A DNA stretch of 8,754 bases from Bacteroidales bacterium (GCA_021160155.1 JAGHDB010000117.1:1-8754), one strand, 5' to 3'. Shown: positions 1 to 6,165, numbered from the stretch's first letter. The notes: generated from the sequence alone by a model not told the origin. Program-made: numbers and translations.

Positions 1-1
1 A

Positions 2-364
2 TTTGATTATAACCCGGTAACTATTGATAATGAGATGGCTCAACTCAGTCAACTGGAAGGTTTTTTGCTTCAACACCCGGGAGCTACCCTTGATGAAATG
101 GTCGCCACCGGCAATCCGCTGGCTAGCTTTGTCAGCCATCCCGACGGAGTGTCCAATTTCGATCTCGTCAATGAGAAAGCCCTTGGAATCCCCGGTTTCT
201 TATGGGGTTGTTGCCTGAGTTGGGTTGGTATCCTGGTAGTTTACCTGGTAGCTGATGATCCGCACGAAACAAAGATGGCCATCATCGGATGTGTGGTCAA
301 CGCTTTGCTGTCAGGTGTCAGCTACGGCGGATACTACTGGTCGCTATCCAGAAGTTACTATTAG
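2..364 (+). CDS. C-terminal part of a small two-helix membrane protein (5' end outside the window)
   Basis: The frame is open from the window edge to the TAG at 362-364, giving 120 visible residues, so the true start lies upstream; the ATG at 35 is probably internal. The visible protein begins with a soluble, mostly helical stretch of about 60 residues. Two hydrophobic segments follow, at roughly residues 62-84 (IPGFLWGCC then VGILVVYLVA) and 92-113 (AIIGCVVNALLSG), separated by a short polar DDPHETK loop. This looks like an inner-membrane hairpin anchor with a soluble N-terminal domain. I do not recognise a named family, though small proteins of this shape are common among Bacteroidota hypothetical proteins. 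A strong terminator 17 bases downstream suggests it is the last gene of its transcript. Coding status is well supported; function is unknown. Confidence 0.75.
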   Translation, partial: FDYNPVTIDNEMAQLSQLEGFLLQHPGATLDEMVATGNPLASFVSHPDGVSNFDLVNEKALGIPGFLWGCCLSWVGILVVYLVADDPHETKMAIIGCVVNALLSGVSYGGYYWSLSRSYY

Positions 365-380
365 AAAAATTTTATTTGGG

Positions 381-415
381 TAACCCGGGGCGCCCGCGTT
401 CCGGGTTATTTTTTT
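381..415 (+). terminator. Intrinsic (rho-independent) terminator
   Basis: An 8-bp perfect GC-rich stem, TAACCCGG (381-388) with CCGGGTTA (401-408), encloses a 12-base loop and is followed at once by seven T residues (409-415). It closes the transcript of the gene ending at 364. It is unusual because the next start codon lies only five bases after the T tract (421), so it may also sit in the leader of the downstream gene run and attenuate it. Confidence 0.8.
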
Positions 416-420
416 GATAG

Positions 421-1107
421 ATGAACAAAGTTTGGATTATTCTGTTGATTCTGACCGCGCTCAACCAGCCGAAACTGGCCGGGCAAAGTTATTTCAGGGT
501 TAAAGCGGATTTTTCGGTCAAATCCAAATATGCCAATGGCAATCAGGAACTGACCATGGGAAAAGTCAGCTATGACCGCAATACCGGGCAGATCATATAC
601 CACTTGGATTTCCCGCAGAAAGAGCTTTGGATTACGGTGGATACACTCATATACCGGATCCGGGATAATAAACTGATCAGTAAAACTTTTACACCGGCAA
701 TGGCTCAGTTCTCGGTTTTTCACCTGGCCCTGAACAGCCATCTCCAGGATTTCGGACTGAAATCTTCACAGTATCACCTGAAAGAAGTGAATCGCGAGGG
801 TGAAATGGTGATCTCAACCTGGAGCCCGCCTGAAAGTCTGTCAGATAAACTGGGCAACATTCTGGTATCTGCAATGGATAAACGACTGTATGGTGTGGTT
901 TTTATGGATGTACAGGATTCTGTACTCCGAAAACAATTCTTTACAGATTATACCATCACAAACGGCCTGGCTTTCCCGGGAAAAATAACGGAGATTTTTT
1001 ACGCGGCAGGAAAAGAAAGCTATCAAATCACTACTTTCAGAAACATCCTTATTGATGAACAGAAAAACGATCTTTTTTATAATTATCCTCTTGACCGTTT
1101 CCGTTAG
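421..1107 (+). CDS. Exported LolA-like periplasmic protein
   Basis: This 228-residue protein has a signal peptide at residues 1-21 (basic MNK, hydrophobic WIILLILTAL, then KLAG before Gln22). The mature part is rich in amphipathic beta strands, in the order expected for the LolA/LolB lipoprotein-carrier fold: an FRVKADFSV strand near 25-33, a GKVSYDRNTGQIIYHLDFP pair near 47-65, ELWITVDTLIYRI at 68-80, a helical middle, and further strands (LYGVVFMD, FPGKITEIFY) to the C terminus. LolA-type proteins carry lipid-modified proteins or other hydrophobic ligands across the periplasm. The fold assignment rests on strand pattern and wording, so it is moderate; the cargo cannot be inferred. It is too divergent to call the housekeeping LolA. 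It is the first gene of an overlapping run, and its last 53 bases also encode the signal peptide of the next gene. No Shine-Dalgarno sequence precedes the ATG. Confidence 0.7.
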   Translation: MNKVWIILLILTALNQPKLAGQSYFRVKADFSVKSKYANGNQELTMGKVSYDRNTGQIIYHLDFPQKELWITVDTLIYRIRDNKLISKTFTPAMAQFSVFHLALNSHLQDFGLKSSQYHLKEVNREGEMVISTWSPPESLSDKLGNILVSAMDKRLYGVVFMDVQDSVLRKQFFTDYTITNGLAFPGKITEIFYAAGKESYQITTFRNILIDEQKNDLFYNYPLDRFR

Positions 1108-1456
1108 GGGATTCAGTCAGCGGTTTCCCGATGTGAACAGGTACCGTGATCTGATGCAGCCGTCAAACACTGTGCAGCATTTCAGTACGAAAATTGATCC
1201 GACAAATGAATTCAAATTGATCCTGACTACTGCTTTTTCATTATATAAACATTTTGTTTCATCCCAGGATGCCGTTCATTGTGTGTTCTATCCGAGTTGC
1301 TCGGTATATGCTCTTGAAACCATACAAACAAACGGATTTATTGGAATCTTTGATGCCATTGACCGACTGACCCGGTGCAATGGATTCAGTCCCGAAAAAT
1401 ATCACATGCATGAAGCCAGCCATCACTTTTATGATCCGGTTAAAAAATTACACTAA
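1055..1456 (+). CDS. yidD: YidD-like protein with an N-terminal signal peptide
   Basis: This is a 133-residue protein. Residues 54-110 match the YidD family (membrane protein insertion efficiency factor): an LYKHFVS segment, the hallmark CVFYPSCSVYALETI (76-90), a following Gly-rich turn (NGFIGIF), and RLTRC (104-108). The usual GGYDPVP ending appears only as FYDPVKK (125-131), after a roughly ten-residue His-rich insertion (KYHMHEASHH). The three family cysteines are C76, C82 and C108. Known YidD proteins are short, have no signal peptide, and work at the cytoplasmic face of the inner membrane with YidC. This one instead starts with MNRK, a hydrophobic IFFIIILLTVSV, and RGFS before Gln22, a classic exported-protein start. 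The ATG at 1055 is chosen over the TTG just before it. It overlaps the upstream gene by 53 bases and the downstream one by 26. Family membership is fairly secure; a YidC-linked role is doubtful if the protein is periplasmic. Confidence 0.8.
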   Translation: MNRKTIFFIIILLTVSVRGFSQRFPDVNRYRDLMQPSNTVQHFSTKIDPTNEFKLILTTAFSLYKHFVSSQDAVHCVFYPSCSVYALETIQTNGFIGIFDAIDRLTRCNGFSPEKYHMHEASHHFYDPVKKLH

Positions 1457-2264
1457 ATACCTGCTCCTGCTGTATGTCGTAACCCTTTCCGGAAGAATGC
1501 AGGGACAAAACATCTATGACCTGAACCACTCCAGGCAATTCGCCCAATACCTCATGCGATCCGGACAATACCGACTGGCTGCAGGTGAGTGGGAACGTGT
1601 TATTTTTCTGGCCCCCCGGGATACGCTGGCAAAGTTGAACCTGTTGCAGGCTTTCCGGCAGGCAGGAGAAACATCACGGGCTTTAGAGATCAATCGCTCC
1701 TGGTTTCAGGATCAATTGCCCGCTCCGTTTGCCCGCGAAGGGTTAAAATCATCCATTCTTGCACATAAATATAACCAGAGCCGGGATTTTCTGACCCGAG
1801 GCAAAGGATTGTCCCGTGATGAAATCTCTTATTATAACCTGGGTATTTCGCTATTGGCATGGAACGGAGATAAAAAAACGCTGCAAACCCCTGCACATTC
1901 AGAATACCCGGGTTACAGCGACCTGTTAACTATCAGAGATGAAGCACAACAAATTAAAAAGAAAAGCCCGGCTTTGGCACTCGGACTCTCCGCCCTGGTT
2001 CCGGGCCTGGGAAAGGTATATGCTCATGACTGGAAAGACGGCCTTCTGTCACTGCTTTTTATAGGAGGGAATGTACTGCAGGCATATCGCGGATTTTCAA
2101 AATTCGGAATTCAAAACGCCTACGGCTGGATTTTCGGAACATTGGCCGTGGGTTTTTACGGCGCCAATCTTTTCGGATCATGGAAATCAGCAAAAAGTTA
2201 TAACCTAAGGCAAATTGATCAGATCAATCATGAAACCGAGGCGGTTCTTCTTTCTCGCTATTAG
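1431..2264 (+). CDS. Exported TPR-like protein with C-terminal PGxGxxY membrane domain (first paralogue)
   Basis: This 277-residue protein has a signal peptide (MIRLKNYTKY, LLLLYVVTLSG, RMQG before Gln26). Residues about 30-145 form helical hairpins of TPR type: FAQYLMRSGQYRLAAGEWER, then LNLLQAFRQAGETSRALEI, and YYNLGISLLAWNGD. After a charged linker (EAQQIKKKSP), residues 181-250 form a small membrane domain that opens with SALVPGLGKVY (187-197), followed by a DWKDGLLSLLF helix and a GWIFGTLAVGFYGANLF helix. The PGxGxxY...G motif occurs in TM2-like and DUF5683-like domains of Bacteroidota; that identification is from memory. The start at 1431 gives a standard signal peptide; in-frame ATGs at 1380 and 1410 would only lengthen the n-region inside the yidD-like gene. 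It overlaps yidD by 26 bases. It is related to the next gene, so the pair looks like an old duplication. Function unknown; probably an envelope scaffold. Confidence 0.75.
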   Translation: MIRLKNYTKYLLLLYVVTLSGRMQGQNIYDLNHSRQFAQYLMRSGQYRLAAGEWERVIFLAPRDTLAKLNLLQAFRQAGETSRALEINRSWFQDQLPAPFAREGLKSSILAHKYNQSRDFLTRGKGLSRDEISYYNLGISLLAWNGDKKTLQTPAHSEYPGYSDLLTIRDEAQQIKKKSPALALGLSALVPGLGKVYAHDWKDGLLSLLFIGGNVLQAYRGFSKFGIQNAYGWIFGTLAVGFYGANLFGSWKSAKSYNLRQIDQINHETEAVLLSRY

Positions 2265-3090
2265 CCTTTTGTTTGTTTCTACGGGTCAGTCCCAGACCCT
2301 TCAGGAGACACGGGCATTCGGAGACCAAATGTTTCAATCGGAAGCCTATTCAGAAGCATTGAAAGCCTACCAGAGAGTAGCCTTCTTTATTCGCCCTAAT
2401 ACTGATGCCGAACTGTTATACCGAATTGCGGAATCGTTTTACCGGACAGGCGATCTGTCTCATGCCATTGAATTCTTTGACCATAGCTATTTTTCATACG
2501 ACAATGACAGCATGCGAACAGAATGCCTGTTTCATAAGGCCGACTGTTACCTGGAGAGCAAAAATTTCGGTTTTGCCCTACTTGAACTGCTGAATATCAA
2601 TCCCCTGCCTCCGGGTTACCTGGAGTATAAACGCAACCTGATGCTGGGAGTAACCTACTATGGTATGGGTTCATTTAACCGGGCCGGCCTTTTTTTTGAG
2701 AAAGCAGTTTACCGGGATGACTCCCTGGCAAAACAACAAATTCGGTCGATTTTTGCTCAACCCCGTAAAATCAACCGACCTAACCCTACTACCGCGATGT
2801 GGCTGAGTGTTTTTCTTCCCGGGAGCGGACAAGCTTATTCAGGATACTGGGGGCAAGGCATTAACTCATTATTGCTCAATGGTTTTCTTGTCGGTCTCGC
2901 TGTTTACCTCTCGATCAGATTCCACCCAATGGATGCTATTTTTACCGTCTCTCCCTGGTTTCAAAGATATTATCAGGGGGGGTTAGAAAAAGCAAAAGAT
3001 TTAGCCCGTAAAAAACAGACTGTAAACCGGGATTTGCTGTTCCGCCAAATTTTATCCATTATTGCAGCCAGTTCACCTGACGGTAGTTGA
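2230..3090 (+). CDS. Exported TPR-like protein with C-terminal PGxGxxY membrane domain (second paralogue)
   Basis: This 286-residue protein has a signal peptide (MKPRR, FFFLAISLLFVS, TGQS before Gln22). Three or four TPR-like hairpins fill about residues 25-165: GDQMFQSEAYSEALKAYQRV (31-50), LYRIAESFYRTGDLSHAIEFF (63-83), CLFHKADCYLESKNFGFALLEL, and LMLGVTYYGMGSFNRAGLFFEKAV. The C-terminal domain (187-285) begins with MWLSVFLPGSGQAYSGY (190-206), contains a long hydrophobic segment (LLLNGFLVGLAVYLSI), and later RYYQGGLEKAKDLA, which lines up with FYGANLFGSWKSAK of the upstream paralogue. The ATG at 2230 is used because it puts MKPRR directly before the hydrophobic core; it overlaps the previous gene by 35 bases. 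A G7 run at 2976-2982 encodes Gly-Gly near the C terminus. Such TPR plus membrane-domain proteins usually act in assemblies, but no partner is known; function is unassigned. Confidence 0.75.
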   Translation: MKPRRFFFLAISLLFVSTGQSQTLQETRAFGDQMFQSEAYSEALKAYQRVAFFIRPNTDAELLYRIAESFYRTGDLSHAIEFFDHSYFSYDNDSMRTECLFHKADCYLESKNFGFALLELLNINPLPPGYLEYKRNLMLGVTYYGMGSFNRAGLFFEKAVYRDDSLAKQQIRSIFAQPRKINRPNPTTAMWLSVFLPGSGQAYSGYWGQGINSLLLNGFLVGLAVYLSIRFHPMDAIFTVSPWFQRYYQGGLEKAKDLARKKQTVNRDLLFRQILSIIAASSPDGS

Positions 3091-4013
3091 AATCAATAGT
3101 TATATATATTTTATTTCTGGGATGGTTTACTGTTCCGGCCGCAGCTCAGACACATCATTCTGCGGAACCCGACCGGGTACTCCGGGTGTTTGATTTAATC
3201 TATCACTACCGGATGGATGAAGCCCGCAGAGAGATGCAATCATGGCCTCCCGGATCGGTTAGACAAAACATGATAGATCTAACCGGCATTAATTTGGAGT
3301 GGTGGTTACTGGTGTCAGGAGATGAATCAGCAGATTATCAAACCATTCTGTTGAATCGTTTAGATGAAATTACCGGCCGGCTGACTGCCAGACCACTCAA
3401 CTCACTCAGCCGGGAAGAGATCTTCACCGTAATCCATGCTTATGCCTACAAAGTACGGGTTTACCTCTTTGCCGGAAAGTACCTGAAAGGTGCCATCCAC
3501 CTGAAAAATACCGTGGATTATCTTAAAATAGCTCTGGATCATTACCGGGAATATGATAAATATATGTTGCTGGCCGGGCTTTATCATTTTTTTGCCGCAG
3601 CAGCCATGAGTCAAAATCCGCTGCTTTTACCCTTCTTTGCCCTGGCTCCCCGTGGCGATAAACAGCTTGGCATCGATCTGTTAAACCAATGTGCCGGTAT
3701 GTCTCATCCCCTGTTAAGCACCGAAGCCCACTATTTTTTAATGAAAATCAACCTGCATATTGAAGAGGATTTTGATGAAGCCCTGAGACAGGTCAATATC
3801 CTGCTTGAACAATATCCTGAAAATCTGCTTTACCAATATCATAAACTCCTGATCCTGGGTAAATCGGGACAAACATCTGCTACCAGGCAACAATACCATC
3901 ATTTGGTGGAACTGACCCGTTCAATACCGGGTCTTACCCGGTCGCAGCGGGATTATTTCGTCATCGAATCCAAAAAATTTCTAAAAAAAAAGCGGATCAG
4001 AATTTTTCTTTGA
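3087..4013 (+). CDS. Exported helical-repeat (TPR-like) protein, TTG start
   Basis: This 308-residue protein starts at TTG (3087), whose last two bases belong to the TGA of the upstream gene (TTGA overlap). A TAG lies immediately upstream in frame and no in-frame ATG occurs before the mature domain, so TTG is the only start that keeps the signal peptide (IVIYILFLGWFTV, PAAA before Gln21). The rest is almost all alpha-helical: FDLIYHYRMDEARREM (35-50), an EWWLLVSGDE turn (71-80), YAYKVRVYLFAGKYLKGAIHLK (119-140), GLYHFFAAAAMSQNPLL (164-180), GDKQLGIDLLNQC (190-202), and a clear TPR-like hairpin near 213-245. The order of GLYHFF, a Pro-rich loop, then GDKQLGIDLL recalls the eukaryotic IML2/TTC39 family, but that is only a resemblance by eye. 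The C-terminal tail is very basic (KKFLKKKRIR) and contains an A9 run. It ends the overlapping five-gene run; dprA starts 45 bases later. Function unknown. Confidence 0.75.
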   Translation: MKSIVIYILFLGWFTVPAAAQTHHSAEPDRVLRVFDLIYHYRMDEARREMQSWPPGSVRQNMIDLTGINLEWWLLVSGDESADYQTILLNRLDEITGRLTARPLNSLSREEIFTVIHAYAYKVRVYLFAGKYLKGAIHLKNTVDYLKIALDHYREYDKYMLLAGLYHFFAAAAMSQNPLLLPFFALAPRGDKQLGIDLLNQCAGMSHPLLSTEAHYFLMKINLHIEEDFDEALRQVNILLEQYPENLLYQYHKLLILGKSGQTSATRQQYHHLVELTRSIPGLTRSQRDYFVIESKKFLKKKRIRIFL

Positions 4014-4058
4014 CCCGGTCATTTTCCATTTTCCAATCTTCTGATCGTCTATAATTAT

Positions 4059-5171
4059 ATGAAGGATCAGGAAGAACTTATTGCTCAACTTAATCTGGCG
4101 CTTCTGCCCGGGGTGGGAGCCGGCCTGGTCAGAACCCTGTTTACTGCTTTTGGTTCTGCATCTGCCATATTACGTGAAAAACGTAAAAGCCTGGAGAAAA
4201 TTCCGGGAATCGGCACCATGACAGCGAAACAGATTTGCCGTAACGGTTTCCGCCAACGGGCTGAAGAGGAGATCCGTTTCATGCAAAAGGAAAAAATCAC
4301 CCCGTTATTTTTAATGGATGATAAATATCCTGACCGGTTGAAGCAATGCCCTGATGCACCGGTGATACTTTTCTATAAAGGCCGGCTTGAATATCCGGGC
4401 TACCGCTGGATCAGTTTTATCGGAACACGTAAACCCAGCTCAAGGGGAGTGGCCTCTGTTCGCAAGATTATTTCATCTTTAGCCAAATATCATCGTCTGG
4501 TTGTAGTAAGCGGACTAGCATACGGGGTTGATATTCAGGCTCACCGGAGTGCACTGGAAGCAGGTTTGCCAACCGTGGCAGTACTGGGGCATGGCTTTCA
4601 TACGCTCTATCCCGCCATCCACCGGTCTGTGGCCAGAGAGATTATGGACCAGGGAGCACTGGTTACTGATTTTTTCAGTCATAACACGATGGATCCAAAA
4701 AATTTCATCAAACGAAACCGGATTATCGCCGGATTATCTGAAGGTGTTTTGATAGCAGAATCAGGGTTGAAAGGAGGCGCCACTACTACAGCCGAGATGG
4801 CCAACTCATACAACCGGGATGTTTTTGCCATTCCCGGCAGAAGTTCAGATGAGCAATCGAAAGGATGCAACTGGCTGATCCGCACAAACCAGGCCACGCT
4901 TGTTGAATCAGCCGAGGATCTTGAATATTTTCTGGGGCTCGACCGGAAATCCAAAAACACCGAAGAATTGCAAAAAAAAATGTTCAACCTGATGGACCGC
5001 GAAGAAAAAGAGATCTGGGATCTTCTGGAGAATCACAAACTTTCAATTGATGAGCTTGCCCGGCAGGTATCCTGCCCTTATCAAAGACTATCAACCCTTC
5101 TCATACAAATGGAATTTAAAGGATTTATCCGGGTGATGCCAGGCAAACAATATCACCGGTCAGATCAATAA
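4059..5171 (+). CDS. dprA: DNA-processing protein DprA (Smf)
   Basis: DprA binds incoming single-stranded DNA during natural transformation, protects it and loads RecA; it acts in the cytoplasm. At 370 residues the protein shows the full three-part layout. Residues 1-75 are a helical N-terminal region with two helix-hairpin-helix-like turns (LLPGVGAGLV at 15-24, KIPGIGTMTA at 47-56). Residues 85-290 are the Rossmann-like core with FIGTRKPSSRG (120-130), VVVSGLAYGVDIQAH (148-162, the family SGxAxGxDxxAH), FIKRNRIIAGLSEGVLIAES (216-235), GGATTTAEMA (239-248) and VFAIPG (255-260). Residues 310-362 form a winged-helix domain (LSIDELARQVSCPYQRLSTLL). The ATG at 4059 is used; there is no clear Shine-Dalgarno. 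An A9 run (4972-4980) lies exactly at the core/winged-helix junction. The upstream gap of 45 bases leaves it unclear whether it is cotranscribed with the preceding run. DprA is widespread, so it does not alone prove competence. Confidence 0.97.
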   Translation: MKDQEELIAQLNLALLPGVGAGLVRTLFTAFGSASAILREKRKSLEKIPGIGTMTAKQICRNGFRQRAEEEIRFMQKEKITPLFLMDDKYPDRLKQCPDAPVILFYKGRLEYPGYRWISFIGTRKPSSRGVASVRKIISSLAKYHRLVVVSGLAYGVDIQAHRSALEAGLPTVAVLGHGFHTLYPAIHRSVAREIMDQGALVTDFFSHNTMDPKNFIKRNRIIAGLSEGVLIAESGLKGGATTTAEMANSYNRDVFAIPGRSSDEQSKGCNWLIRTNQATLVESAEDLEYFLGLDRKSKNTEELQKKMFNLMDREEKEIWDLLENHKLSIDELARQVSCPYQRLSTLLIQMEFKGFIRVMPGKQYHRSDQ

Positions 5172-5250
5172 AACTTTACACGGAAATATATATCCACACG
5201 CTGAAAATTCATCTTTTATCCAGACAGTTTTTTCAGTAATTTTACCGGAT

Positions 5251-6039
5251 ATGAAATTAACAGACACCCATTGCCATCTCTTTCTGCCTGAATTTGACAC
5301 CGATCGTGCCGAAACAATCAGGCGGGCACTGGATTCAGAAGTCACCCGGATATTTCTTCCAAATGTCGATTCAGGCACCACGGAACAGTGGCTCGGTTTG
5401 GCCAAAACCTATCCGGCTTACTGTTTCCCTATGATGGGTCTGCATCCCACGTCGGTAGAAGAAGACTACCGCCAGGAACTCGACCATGTAGCTGACTGGC
5501 TTGCCAAACACCATTTTTACGGAATCGGTGAAATCGGTATTGACCTGTACCATGACCAGACTTTTAAATCCGAACAGGAAGATGCCTTTATCACTCAGAT
5601 TCGATGGGCGGGTGAATTAAACCTGCCGGTAGTAATTCATACACGTAACAGTTTTCATGAAACCATCCGCCTGCTTGACCGGGCCCGTGTGGATAACTTA
5701 ACCGGCATTTTTCACTGCTTTACCGGATCATCAGATGAAGCCAATGAGGTGATCAATCGTGGATTTTATTTAGGAATCGGTGGTGTGCTTACCTTTAAAA
5801 ATTCCGGACTGGCTGAAGTGGTCAGCAGGATTGATCCCAGGCATCTTGTGCTTGAAACAGATGCACCTTATCTGGCACCTGCCCCGAAACGGGGTAAACG
5901 CAATGAGCCCTCTTATCTTCGCTATACCGCAAAAAAACTTGCTGAAATTACCGGTGTCCCCTTTCAGCAAATTGCTGAAATCACTACAGCCAACAGTCTG
6001 AAAATTTTTAACATAACCGAACAGCCTGAAAATAGTTGA
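5251..6039 (+). CDS. tatD: TatD-family metal-dependent deoxyribonuclease
   Basis: TatD proteins are cytoplasmic TIM-barrel hydrolases of the amidohydrolase superfamily with Mg-dependent DNase or exonuclease activity, tied to DNA repair and DNA degradation. The 262-residue protein has the usual family length and all expected metal and active-site positions: DTHCH (H7 and H9), MGLHP (H65), GEIGID (E94), PVVIH (H130), GIFHCFTGS (H155) and LETDAP (D204). The RGKRNEP segment (214-220) near the end of the barrel is also typical. The sequence does not tell which TatD-type paralogue it corresponds to, so the symbol denotes the family. It begins 79 bases after dprA. That gap has no hairpin and no convincing promoter, but does contain two DnaA-box-like 9-mers. 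The stop codon overlaps the proposed -33 element of the tRNA promoter. Confidence 0.96.
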   Translation: MKLTDTHCHLFLPEFDTDRAETIRRALDSEVTRIFLPNVDSGTTEQWLGLAKTYPAYCFPMMGLHPTSVEEDYRQELDHVADWLAKHHFYGIGEIGIDLYHDQTFKSEQEDAFITQIRWAGELNLPVVIHTRNSFHETIRLLDRARVDNLTGIFHCFTGSSDEANEVINRGFYLGIGGVLTFKNSGLAEVVSRIDPRHLVLETDAPYLAPAPKRGKRNEPSYLRYTAKKLAEITGVPFQQIAEITTANSLKIFNITEQPENS

Positions 6040-6065
6040 AAAATCTACCATTTTTTGTATTTTTC
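6036..6065 (+). promoter_or_regulatory. Candidate Bacteroidota-type promoter for tRNA-Ser
   Basis: TTG (6036-6038) lies 19 bases upstream of TATTTTTC (6058-6065), which matches the Bacteroidota -7 consensus TAnnTTTG at five of its six fixed positions. Transcription would begin near 6070-6072, just before the mature tRNA 5' end at 6076. The -33 element overlaps the tatD stop codon. Such short motifs also occur by chance in AT-rich DNA; the position in front of a tRNA is the main support. Confidence 0.4.
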
Positions 6066-6075
6066 GCCCGGTTTT

Positions 6076-6165
6076 GGAGAGGTGGCCGAGTGGTTGAAGG
6101 CGCACGCCTGGAAAGCGTGTATTCCGGGTGAACTGGAATCGAGGGTTCGAATCCCTCTCTCTCCG
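6076..6165 (+). tRNA. tRNA-Ser, anticodon GGA
   Basis: The 90-base gene folds as a class II tRNA. The acceptor stem is GGAGAGG (6076-6082) with TCTCTCC (6158-6164), six Watson-Crick pairs plus one G-T, and the discriminator base is G6165. The D arm begins GGCCGAGTGG. The anticodon stem is CACGC (6103-6107) with GCGTG (6115-6119), closing a seven-base loop CTGGAAA whose central GGA (6110-6112) reads UCC and UCU serine codons. A long variable arm (TTCC pairing with GGAA) is the serine hallmark. The T arm is GAGGG, TTCGAAT, CCCTC (6141-6157). CCA is not encoded, so it must be added after transcription. The gene sits alone between tatD and exbB. Confidence 0.97.

Noticed and set aside
24..218. 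A 64-codon + strand open frame near the window start
   Set aside because: It is a shifted-frame shadow of the membrane-protein gene at 2-364 and shows no recognisable domain.
406..1026. Several minus-strand open frames of 60-111 codons opposite the LolA-like gene
   Set aside because: They lie wholly opposite a gene with a clear signal peptide and beta-strand pattern, and the longest ends in the terminator hairpin.
2976..2982. G7 run in the second paralogue, and a similar G7 at 6468-6474 in exbB, as phase-variation tracts
   Set aside because: Seven G residues encoding Gly-Gly are short for contingency loci, and both frames are intact with conserved sequence on each side.
4679..4987. A 102-codon minus-strand open frame opposite dprA
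   Set aside because: It is antisense to the conserved DprA core motifs, whose residues are all intact on the + strand.
5172..5250. A replication origin in the dprA-tatD gap because of DnaA-like 9-mers
   Set aside because: Only two imperfect boxes occur there, with no AT-rich unwinding repeats and no dnaA, dnaN or other origin-associated gene nearby.
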